Source: JAJKJG01 sp036389455
Lineage (GTDB): Bacteria; Pseudomonadota; Alphaproteobacteria; Rhizobiales; Beijerinckiaceae
Assembly: GCA_036389455.1 (NCBI GenBank)
Contig: DASVPW010000193.1
Coordinates: 1-18,480 of the forward strand
Reading direction: 5' to 3'
DNA: 18,480 nucleotides
Shown here: positions 12,128 through 18,480 of the stretch, in pieces
How positions within the stretch are numbered: position 1 is the first letter of the stretch
Layout of the letters: the number at the start of each line of letters is the position of its first letter
Made by a program: the position numbers and the translations under genes
The notes under the pieces: model-generated
What the model saw: only the letters and a program-made list of their open reading frames with translations
What the model was told of the DNA's origin: nothing
Database searches by the model: none

Positions 12128-13069
12128 ATGATCCGCAGACGATTGCAGCGAAGCTTCAAGGTCCTGTGCGTCGCCGCCGTGGCGCTCTGGGGCGGGGCCT
12201 TTCCGGCTCTTGCCCAGGGGCGCGACAAGGTGGCGGTCGCCTCGAAGATCGACACCGAGGGCGCGCTCCTCGGCCACATGATCCTGATCGCCCTCGAGAA
12301 GGCCGGAGTGCCGGTCGAGAGCCGGCTCCAGCTCGGGCCGACCAAGATCGTGCGCACGGCGCTGACCTCCGGCGAGATCGACCTCTATCCGGAGTACACC
12401 GGCAACGGCGCCTTCTTCTTCAACCGGGAGAGCGACCCGGCCTGGAAGCAGGCGCAAAGCGCCTACGATCTCGTGAAGAGGCTCGATCTCGAGGCCAACA
12501 AGCTCGTCTGGCTCGACCGGGCGCCGGCCAACAACACCTGGCTCATCGCGGTGCGCGGCGACCTCGCCCGCCGCGAGCGCCTCGCCACCATGGACGACTT
12601 CGCTCAAGCCGCGAAGCGGGGCGGGGCCATCAAGCTCGCCGGCTCGGCCGAGTTCGTGGAGAGCCCGGCGGCGCTGCCCTCGTTCGAGAAGACCTACGGC
12701 TTCACCCTGCCGCGCGACCAGATCGTGATCCTTCCCGGCGGCGACACGGCGGTGACCATGCGGGCCGCCGCCCAGCAGATCAGCGGCGTCAACGCCGCCA
12801 TGGTCTACGGCACCGACGGGGCGATCGCGGCCCTCGACCTCGTCGTCATGGAGGACACAAAGGGCGCCCAGATCGTCTACGAGCCGGCGCCCGTGGTGCG
12901 GGCCGCGGTCCTGGAGCGCTACCCGGCGATCCGCCAGGTCCTCGGGCGGGTGTTCGCAACCCTGTCGCTGAACCAGCTCCAGGCGCTCAACGCCCAGGTC
13001 GCGGTCGAAGGCCGGCAGCCCCGGGACGTCGCCATGACGTACCTGCAGCAGAAGGGGCTCCTGCGCTGA
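12128..13069 (+). CDS. osmF: Glycine betaine ABC transporter substrate-binding protein, OsmF/YehZ-like
   Basis: Predicted 313-residue periplasmic binding protein. A signal peptide occupies 1-29 (basic start, hydrophobic core, PALA before Gln30). The mature part follows E. coli OsmF (YehZ) closely: SKIDTEGALLGH (39-50), LYPEYTGNGAFFF (86-98), APANNTWLIAV, GGDTAVTMRAAAQQ and the C-terminal LNAQVAVEG. In E. coli this belongs to the YehZYXW osmoregulated, low-affinity betaine importer. ATG 12128 is preceded by AAAGGA at 7 nt. The two permease genes follow immediately (13-bp gap, then a 4-bp overlap), forming an operon. Imported betaine could serve as osmoprotectant or feed the catabolic genes at the left of the window. 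Confidence 0.92.
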   Translation: MIRRRLQRSFKVLCVAAVALWGGAFPALAQGRDKVAVASKIDTEGALLGHMILIALEKAGVPVESRLQLGPTKIVRTALTSGEIDLYPEYTGNGAFFFNRESDPAWKQAQSAYDLVKRLDLEANKLVWLDRAPANNTWLIAVRGDLARRERLATMDDFAQAAKRGGAIKLAGSAEFVESPAALPSFEKTYGFTLPRDQIVILPGGDTAVTMRAAAQQISGVNAAMVYGTDGAIAALDLVVMEDTKGAQIVYEPAPVVRAAVLERYPAIRQVLGRVFATLSLNQLQALNAQVAVEGRQPRDVAMTYLQQKGLLR

Positions 13070-13082
13070 GCGCGGCCCGGCC

Positions 13083-14300
13083 GTGACCGCGCCGCCCGGC
13101 GCCTTCGCGGCCGAGCCCGGCTCCGACCGCCTGCCGTTCGTCTCGGGCCGCGCGGTCGCGGTCGGCCTGAAGGTGGCCCTGGCCGGCATCGGCGTCGGAG
13201 CCCTCTACGGAGGGGCCTGGCTCTCGGTCGCCCCCAACCGGCTCCTCCCCGGGCAGGCGCTGCCGGCGACGGCGGCGCTCGGGGCCTGGGCTCACGCGAT
13301 CGCCGCTGCCCTCGCCCTGTTCCTCGCCCTCTCGTCCCGCGGCAGGGGCGCCGGGCCGGCCCGGTCCGCCGGCTTCACCCTTCTGGCCGCCCTTCTGACC
13401 GGGCTCCTGATCGCGACCGGGCTCGCGGCCGGGGGCCTCCTCGACGGCCATCCGGCCTCGGCGCGCTGCATGGTCGGGGCGGGCTTCTGGGTCGCGACCG
13501 GCGCCGTCGGCCTCCTCCTCCTCGACGAGGCGCGGCTGCTCCCCCCGGCCCGGGTCGCGTCGATCGCGCTCCTGGGGCTCGCGGCGCTCGCCGTCGCCCG
13601 CCGCGCCGGCGCCTTCGACGCCCTGTCGATCCTGGTCGAGTACCGGGCCCGGGCCGATCTCTTCGAGGCCGCGTTCTGGCGCCACCTCGCCCTGTCCGGA
13701 GCGGCGCTCATGCTCGCGCTCCTGGTCTCGATCCCGCTCGGCTGGACGGCGTTCCGGCATCCCCGGCTGCGGACCGGCATCGACGCCGCCCTGAACGGGG
13801 TGCAGGTGGTGCCCGCGGTCGCCCTGTTCGGGCTCCTGGTGTCGCTCCTGTCGCTGGCGCTCGCCGCCTGGCCGTCGCTGCGGGCGCTGGGCCTTGCCGC
13901 CATCGGCCCGACGCCGGCGCTCGTCGGCGTCGCCGCCTACCTGACGCTGCCGCTCACCCGGGGGATCGCGACCGGCCTCGCCGCGGCCGATCCCGCCGTC
14001 ATCGAGACCGCCCGGGGCATGGGCATGACGGATCGGCGGATCGCCTACGAGGTCCGCCTGCCGCTCGGCCTTCCGGTCTTCGTCGGCGGGCTGCGCGTCG
14101 CCGCCGTCCAGAGCATCGGCCTCACGACGCTCGGGGGACTCATCGGGGCGGGCGGCTTCGGCGCCCTCGTGTTCGAGGGCATGGCCCAGTTCGCCTCGGA
14201 CCTCATCATCCTCGGCAGCGCCCCGATCGTCGCCGTCGCCGTGCTGGCGGATCTCTCCTTGAGGGCGCTCGAGCTTCGCCTCGCGAGGCCGTTGTCGTGA
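13083..14300 (+). CDS. yehY: Betaine ABC transporter permease, YehY-like
   Basis: Predicted 405-residue inner-membrane permease with many TM segments. The N-terminal half (about 24-172) holds four or so hydrophobic segments seen in YehY but not in short permeases. The C-terminal half (about 200-400) is the BPD-type permease domain, with the EAA-loop motif ETARGMGMTDRRIAYEVRLP at 308-327, where the ATPase docks. GTG 13083 starts 13 bp after osmF; the ribosome site is poor, so coupling to osmF translation is likely. The 3' end overlaps the next permease by 4 bp (GTGA). In E. coli yehX (ATPase) lies between yehY and yehW; here it is missing. Confidence 0.88.
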   Translation: MTAPPGAFAAEPGSDRLPFVSGRAVAVGLKVALAGIGVGALYGGAWLSVAPNRLLPGQALPATAALGAWAHAIAAALALFLALSSRGRGAGPARSAGFTLLAALLTGLLIATGLAAGGLLDGHPASARCMVGAGFWVATGAVGLLLLDEARLLPPARVASIALLGLAALAVARRAGAFDALSILVEYRARADLFEAAFWRHLALSGAALMLALLVSIPLGWTAFRHPRLRTGIDAALNGVQVVPAVALFGLLVSLLSLALAAWPSLRALGLAAIGPTPALVGVAAYLTLPLTRGIATGLAAADPAVIETARGMGMTDRRIAYEVRLPLGLPVFVGGLRVAAVQSIGLTTLGGLIGAGGFGALVFEGMAQFASDLIILGSAPIVAVAVLADLSLRALELRLARPLS

Positions 14301-15034
14301 GGGAGGTCCGATCCGGCCTCGCCGCGGCCGCGGTGGCGGTGGCGCTCGCGGCGCTCGCCGATCCGACGGTGGCGTCGGGCTTCGCCGCGGCGCTCGGCGC
14401 GGCGCCCAAGACCCCCGTTCCGCCGGACCGCCTGCTCGACCTCGCGGCGCGGCACGCCGCGCTCGCGCTCGCCTCCGTCGCCGTCGCGAGCTGCCTCGGC
14501 GTGACGCTCGGGGTGGTCGTGACCCGCTCGGCCGGGGCGGCGTTGCGCCCGCTCGTCGACACCCTCGTCGCGGCCCTCCAGGCGGTGCCGCCGGTCGTGG
14601 TGGTGGCGCTCGCCTTCCCGGCGCTCGGCTTCGGAGCGGCCCCGACGGTGCTGGCGCTCGTGTTCTACTGCGTCATGCCGGTCCTGCGCGGCACCATCGC
14701 GGCGATCGAGGCGGCCCCGGCCGAGGTCAAGGAGGCGGCCCGCGCCATGGGCTTCACCCGCTGGCAGCTCATCCGCGAGGTGGAGGTCCCGCTCGCGCTC
14801 CCGCTCGTCTCGGAGTCGGTCCGGGTCGCCCTCGTGCTCGCGGTCGCGACGGCGGCCGTCGGGGCGCTCGCCGGCGCCGCGACGCTCGGCACCCCGATCA
14901 TCACCGGCCTGCAGAACCAGAACGAGCTCCAGATCCTGCAGGGCGCCGCCGCGACCGCCGCCCTCGCGTTCCTCGCCGAGGCGGCCTGGCTCCTCGGGAT
15001 CGGCCTGTTCGCGCGCCAGCCTGTGGAGGCATAG
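14297..15034 (+). CDS. yehW: Betaine ABC transporter permease, YehW-like
   Basis: Predicted 245-residue inner-membrane permease, close in length to E. coli YehW (243). It has about six hydrophobic segments and an EAA loop, VKEAARAMGFTRWQLIREVE, at 144-163. GVVVTRSAGAALRPLVDT (72-89) and LGTPIITGLQNQN (197-209) match YehW landmarks. GTG 14297 overlaps the stop of the preceding permease, so translation is coupled. Together with OsmF and the YehY-like protein it forms the membrane part of a betaine importer. No ATPase gene follows; the next gene is an amidotransferase 95 bp away. Confidence 0.88.
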   Translation: MREVRSGLAAAAVAVALAALADPTVASGFAAALGAAPKTPVPPDRLLDLAARHAALALASVAVASCLGVTLGVVVTRSAGAALRPLVDTLVAALQAVPPVVVVALAFPALGFGAAPTVLALVFYCVMPVLRGTIAAIEAAPAEVKEAARAMGFTRWQLIREVEVPLALPLVSESVRVALVLAVATAAVGALAGAATLGTPIITGLQNQNELQILQGAAATAALAFLAEAAWLLGIGLFARQPVEA

Positions 15035-15129
15035 CTGACCCGGCGTCGCCCGACTTGCGTTCACGTCTTGGTCAGGACGATATGGCATCATCCTTGCCCT
15101 AGGCTCTGACGGCCAGGGGGCTCTACGAA

Positions 15130-15954
15130 GTGGCCATGGCGAAGCGCGCGCTGCGGGAGACCGAGAAGCTCCCGGTCCTCATCGTCCTGCACCAGGAGCA
15201 TTCGACGCCGGGGCGCGTCGGGCGCCTCCTGCGGGAGCGCGGCCATGCCCTCGACGTCCGCCGCCCGCGCTTCGGCGATCCCCTGCCGGCGACGATGGCG
15301 GGGCACGCCGGGGCGGTGATCTTCGGCGGGCCCCAGAGCGCCAACGATGAGGACGACTTCATCCGCCGCGAGATCGACTGGATCGAGGTGCCGCTCCGGG
15401 AAGAAAAGCCTTATCTCGGCCTCTGCCTCGGGGCCCAGATGATGGCGCGGCTCCTCGGCGCGCGGGTCTACCCGCACCCGGACGGGAAGGCCGAGATCGG
15501 CTATTTCCCGCTCCTGCCGACGCCGGAGGGCGGGCGGGTCGCGGAGCGCTTAGGCAGCCCGTGGCCGAGCCACGTCTACCACTGGCACCGGGAAGGCTTC
15601 GAGTGCCCGGCCGGCGCGACGACGCTCGCGACGGGCGACGACTTCCCGACCCAGGCGATCCTCGTCGGCCCAAAGGCCTTCGGCCTGCAGTTCCATCCCG
15701 AGGTCACGCACGCCATGATGTGCCGCTGGACCGTCAGGGCGGCGCACCGGCTCGAGCTGCCGGGCGCCCAGGACCGCTCGCGCCAGATCGAGGGCCGGTT
15801 CATGTACGACCCGCACGTGGCGTCCTGGCTCGACGCCTTCCTCGACCACTGGCTCGGCGAGAAGAAGCCGGCGCCGCGCAAGAGCCGCCGCACCGCGCGC
15901 TACGCCCGCCCGAACCCGTGGGCGGCGCTCGCCCTGCGGCAGGACGTGCCCTGA
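15130..15954 (+). CDS. Class I glutamine amidotransferase (GMP synthase-like), target unknown
   Basis: Predicted 274-residue stand-alone GATase1 domain protein. The nucleophile elbow GLCLGAQ puts Cys99 as the catalytic residue; LQFHPEV supplies His189 and Glu191 of the triad. FGGPQSAND (65-73) is the typical oxyanion-side loop. Such proteins hydrolyse glutamine or gamma-glutamyl compounds, with ammonia usually passed to a partner; no synthetase partner is next to it. GTG 15130 was preferred because the G-rich ribosome site at 15115-15122 is 7-9 nt away; ATG 15136 is possible. The C-terminal 40 residues are rich in Lys/Arg and lie outside the fold. The stop abuts the convergent murQ stop with no gap. 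Relation to the transporter genes upstream is unclear. Confidence 0.85.
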   Translation: MAMAKRALRETEKLPVLIVLHQEHSTPGRVGRLLRERGHALDVRRPRFGDPLPATMAGHAGAVIFGGPQSANDEDDFIRREIDWIEVPLREEKPYLGLCLGAQMMARLLGARVYPHPDGKAEIGYFPLLPTPEGGRVAERLGSPWPSHVYHWHREGFECPAGATTLATGDDFPTQAILVGPKAFGLQFHPEVTHAMMCRWTVRAAHRLELPGAQDRSRQIEGRFMYDPHVASWLDAFLDHWLGEKKPAPRKSRRTARYARPNPWAALALRQDVP

Positions 15955-16854
15955 TCAGCCGCCCGCGCGCCCGCCGACCAGCTCGAGGGCGGCCCTGAGC
16001 TGCCCGCCGGAGCGGTCAAGCGCCGCCTCGGCCTCTCCGACATCGCAGCCCTGGAGCAGGAGGACCGCGAGCTTCACGCTGCCACCGGCCCGCGTCAGGG
16101 CGTCGCGCACCTCGGCCCGGCCCCGGTCGGTCAGGTGCATGAGCATGTTCTCGGCGCGGCGCACGAGCTTGGCGTTCGTCGCCTGCACGTCGACCATGAG
16201 GCCGTCGAACACCCGGCCGAGCCGGATCATGACGAGCGAGGACAGAAGGTTGAGCGTGATCTTCTGCGCCGTGCCGGCCTTCATCCGGGTCGAGCCGGCG
16301 ATCGCCTCGGGGCCGGTGTCGAGCCAGATGCCGTGATCCGCTCCGGTGAAGAGCGGCGTCCCGGGGTTGTTGACGATGCCGATGGTCAGCGCGCCGCGCG
16401 CCCGCGCCTCGGTCAGGCAGGCGAGGGTGAAGGGCGTTGTGCCGCTCGCCGCAACGGCCAAGAGCACGTCCGCCGGGCCGACCTGGTGATGGCGGATGCG
16501 CTCGGCGCCGCGCTCGCCTTCGTCCTCGGCCCCCTCGACGGCGTTGACGAGCGCCTCGTCGCCGCCGGCGATGAGGAGGAGGAGGCGCTCGCGCGGCCAG
16601 CTGAAGGTCGGCGGCAGCTCCGCCCCGTCCTGCACGGCAAGGCGCCCCGAGGTGCCGGCGCCGGCGTAGATCAGCCGCCCGCCGCCGGTCCTCAGGCGGG
16701 CCTCAATCGCGGCTGCCGCCTCCTCCATGGCGGCGCGGGCGCCCCGCACGGCCGCGACCGCCGCGAGCTGTCCCTCGATCAGCGCATCGAGGATCTCGGA
16801 CGCTTCCCAGGCGTCGAGCCCGGAGTAGCGCTGGCTGACGGTTTCGGTTTCCAT
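15955..16854 (-). CDS. murQ: N-acetylmuramic acid 6-phosphate etherase
   Basis: Predicted 299-residue cytosolic SIS-fold lyase splitting the D-lactyl ether of MurNAc-6-phosphate to give GlcNAc-6-phosphate, in peptidoglycan recycling. The MurQ signature YAGAGTSGRLAVQDGAELPP (63-82) is intact, with Glu79 at the catalytic position; VEGAEDE (106-112) carries the second conserved acid. Later GSTRMKAGTAQKITLN is also typical. Length matches E. coli MurQ (298). ATG 16854 has only a weak ribosome site. The gene is divergent from the deaminase-nagA pair, which uses its product, with 67 bp between starts. Its stop is back to back with the amidotransferase stop (TGATCA, 15952-15957). Confidence 0.95.
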   Translation of the reverse strand: METETVSQRYSGLDAWEASEILDALIEGQLAAVAAVRGARAAMEEAAAAIEARLRTGGGRLIYAGAGTSGRLAVQDGAELPPTFSWPRERLLLLIAGGDEALVNAVEGAEDEGERGAERIRHHQVGPADVLLAVAASGTTPFTLACLTEARARGALTIGIVNNPGTPLFTGADHGIWLDTGPEAIAGSTRMKAGTAQKITLNLLSSLVMIRLGRVFDGLMVDVQATNAKLVRRAENMLMHLTDRGRAEVRDALTRAGGSVKLAVLLLQGCDVGEAEAALDRSGGQLRAALELVGGRAGG

Positions 16855-16879
16855 GGACGACTCATACACCGCAATCGCG

Positions 16880-16901
16880 GGCGCGGTTCCAGGGCCGCGC
16901 C
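16880..16901. promoter_or_regulatory. Inverted repeat in the murQ / SIS-nagA divergent promoter region
   Basis: GGCGCGG (16880-16886) and CCGCGCC (16895-16901) are perfect 7-bp arms separated by 8 nt, in the middle of the 67-bp region between divergent starts. The position suits an operator controlling both directions, for example an amino-sugar-responsive RpiR or GntR regulator. In such GC-rich DNA, arms of only G and C can arise by chance. No clear -35/-10 was found. Confidence 0.3.
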
Positions 16902-16921
16902 GGAAATCGTACAGGGGACGA

Positions 16922-17950
16922 ATGACTGACAGCGACAACCGCATGGCGGCGGAGATCCGCGAGGCACCGGAGGCCGTCGCGCGCCAGGCCGAGGCCCTGC
17001 GCGCCCCCCTCGCCGACCTCGTGCGGCGCCTGCGGCGGCACCCGCCGCAGGTGGTCGTGACCTGCGCCCGAGGCTCGTCGGCCCACGCCGCGACCTTCGG
17101 CAAGCACCTGATCGAGCGCACGCTGGGCATCCCGGTCGCGGCGGCTGCCCCGAGCGTCGCGACCGTCTACCGCCGCAGCCTGCGCCTCGAAGGCCAGCTC
17201 TTCCTCGCCGTGTCGCAGTCCGGGCGCAGCGACGACCTCGTGGAGCTTACGGCCTCCGCCAAGGCGGCGGGCGCCGTCACGGCGGCGCTCGTCAACGCGC
17301 CGGACAGCCCGCTCGCCGCCGCCTGCGACGTGGTCCTGCCGATCGCGGCCGGGCCCGAGCTTAGCGTCGCGGCGACGAAGACGGTCGTCGCCTCCATGAG
17401 CGCGCTCCTGCGCCTCGCGGCCCTGTGGACCGACGACGCCGGCCTGAACGGCGGCCTCGCCCGCCTGCCCGAGCGGCTCGGGCTCGCGACCGACCTCGAC
17501 TGGAGCGCGGCGCTGCCGGCGCTCGCCGAGACCGCGAGCCTCGTGACCATCGGCCGGGGGCCGACGCTTGCCATTGCCCGCGAGGCGTCACTCAAGCTCA
17601 AGGAGACCTCGAACCTCCATGCCGAGGCGTTCAGCGGCGCCGAGTTCCTGCACGGGCCGGTGACGCTCGTGTCGAGCCGCTACCCGATCCTCCTGTTCAT
17701 GCCGAACGACGCGGCGGCGCCGGGCCTCTCCCGGCTCGCCGGCGACCTGCGGGAGAAGGGCGCGGCGCTGTTTGTGGCGGAGCCGGGCGAAGGCGAGGGA
17801 CGCCTGCCGGCGCTCGCGCCTCACCAGCCGGAGGCGGACGCGATCTGCCTCCTCCAGAGCTTCTACGGCATGGCGGTGCGGCTCGCGGAGCGGCGCGGCA
17901 TGGACGTGGACCGGCCCCGGCACCTCCAGAAGGTGACCCGCACCCGATGA
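16922..17950 (+). CDS. SIS-domain protein, probable NagB-II-type glucosamine-6-phosphate deaminase
   Basis: Predicted 342-residue protein with two SIS domains, equal to the isomerase half of GlmS without its glutaminase half. SIS1 (about 42-170) has CARGSSAHA and SQSGRSDD (98-105); SIS2 (about 200-340) has GRGPTLAIAREASLKLKET (211-229) and HAEAFSGAEFLHGP, residues that bind the sugar phosphate. It ends in the GlmS-like DVDRPRHLQK. Lacking the amidotransferase domain and overlapping nagA by 4 bp (ATGA), it most likely deaminates glucosamine-6-phosphate to fructose-6-phosphate (NagB-II activity). An AgaS-like role on galactosamine is the alternative. ATG 16922 has AGGGGA just upstream. Confidence 0.85.
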   Translation: MTDSDNRMAAEIREAPEAVARQAEALRAPLADLVRRLRRHPPQVVVTCARGSSAHAATFGKHLIERTLGIPVAAAAPSVATVYRRSLRLEGQLFLAVSQSGRSDDLVELTASAKAAGAVTAALVNAPDSPLAAACDVVLPIAAGPELSVAATKTVVASMSALLRLAALWTDDAGLNGGLARLPERLGLATDLDWSAALPALAETASLVTIGRGPTLAIAREASLKLKETSNLHAEAFSGAEFLHGPVTLVSSRYPILLFMPNDAAAPGLSRLAGDLREKGAALFVAEPGEGEGRLPALAPHQPEADAICLLQSFYGMAVRLAERRGMDVDRPRHLQKVTRTR

Positions 17951-18480
17951 GCGCGCGCGCTCGCCACGTCATTGCGGCGGACCACGTCTTCGACGGCGAC
18001 GCGGTGCTGCCCGACCATGCCGTCGTCGTCGAGGGCGGGCGCATCGCGGCGGTCCTGCCCCGGTCCGAGGCGCCCGCGGACGCCGCGGTCGAGCGGCTGC
18101 CGCCCGGAGCCTGGCTCGCGCCGGGCTTCGTCGACGTGCAGGTCAACGGCGGCGGCGATCGCCTCTTCAACGACGACCCTTCGCCCGACACCGTCGCGGC
18201 GATCGCGGCGGCGCACCGGCGGTTCGGGACCACGAGCCTCCTGCCGACGCTGATCACCGACAGCCCGGATAAGATGCGCCGGGCGATCGCGGCCGTCCGC
18301 GAGGCCATGTCCGGGAACCCGGGCATCCTCGGCATCCACCTCGAAGGCCCGTTCATCTCGCCCGAGCGCCCGGGCGTGCACGATCCCGCCGCCATCTGCC
18401 GCCCGACCGGAGACGATTTTTCGCTGCTGACGAGCCTCGGCGAAGGAATCACCCTGGTGACGCTCGCGCCGGAATGCGTG
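17947..18480 (+). CDS. nagA: N-acetylglucosamine-6-phosphate deacetylase (5' part; runs off the window)
   Basis: Only the first 178 codons are present; the frame is open to the window edge. ATG 17947 overlaps the deaminase stop (ATGA), so the two are translationally coupled. LAPGFVDVQVNGGGG-like sequence at about 57-70 (here LAPGFVDVQVNGGGD) and GIHLEGPFISP (129-139) are NagA landmarks; Glu133 is the expected metal ligand. NagA removes acetate from GlcNAc-6-phosphate, giving glucosamine-6-phosphate for the deaminase upstream. With murQ across the divergent promoter this makes a complete path from MurNAc-6-phosphate to fructose-6-phosphate. The C-terminal catalytic histidines and aspartate lie beyond the window. 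Confidence 0.93.
   Translation, partial: MSARARHVIAADHVFDGDAVLPDHAVVVEGGRIAAVLPRSEAPADAAVERLPPGAWLAPGFVDVQVNGGGDRLFNDDPSPDTVAAIAAAHRRFGTTSLLPTLITDSPDKMRRAIAAVREAMSGNPGILGIHLEGPFISPERPGVHDPAAICRPTGDDFSLLTSLGEGITLVTLAPECV

Noticed and set aside
11321..13189. 622-codon minus-strand frame spanning ppk2 start, the response regulator region and osmF
   Set aside because: Crosses several well-supported genes and intergenic DNA; translation is low-complexity.

Overview
The window is very GC-rich DNA with Shine-Dalgarno-led, frequently overlapping genes. It carries two palindromic interspersed repeats of a kind I recall from Hyphomicrobiales (Rhizobiales), including the GAGCATGATC...GATCATGCTC type at about 10458-10560, and a third palindrome at about 8804-8895. 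Together with a NepR-like protein (a family confined to alphaproteobacteria), this points to an alphaproteobacterium of that order, possibly close to Methylobacteriaceae/Salinarimonadaceae. The order is reasonably supported; the family is a guess.

Region 1 (1-9816) is mostly methylamine/betaine catabolism. It holds a GbcA-like Rieske oxygenase (218-1474) and a large FAD/GcvT dehydrogenase of the dimethylglycine/sarcosine dehydrogenase family (1650-4064). On the other strand lies a paralogous FAD/GcvT dehydrogenase (6265-8715), divergent from a choline-kinase-like phosphotransferase (8935-9816). A logical route is betaine to dimethylglycine, sarcosine and glycine, with one-carbon units captured on tetrahydrofolate. 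Between the two dehydrogenases sits an unrelated two-gene module (4168-6233): a SLOG-like/four-TM membrane protein, translationally coupled to a small protein with two PGDYG-like repeats. A 15-bp element, TGTGGGAA(AA/TT)TGTGG, occurs in the leaders of both the Rieske gene and the second dehydrogenase, in the same orientation relative to each gene. It may be a shared operator.

Region 2 (9823-11775) is on the minus strand: a single-domain FAT-GUY-like response regulator, a PPK2 polyphosphate kinase, a 64-residue one-TM protein and a NepR-like anti-sigma factor. This suggests a link to the alphaproteobacterial general stress response.

Region 3 (12128-15034) encodes an OsmF/YehZ-type betaine-binding protein and two permeases (YehY-like, YehW-like), but the ATPase (YehX) that this system needs is absent. 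A class I glutamine amidotransferase follows (15130-15954).

Region 4 (15955-18480) is amino-sugar recycling: murQ on the minus strand, divergent from a SIS-domain glucosamine-6-phosphate deaminase-like gene that overlaps nagA. nagA runs off the window. I found no rRNA, tRNA, CRISPR array, transposase or phage gene.
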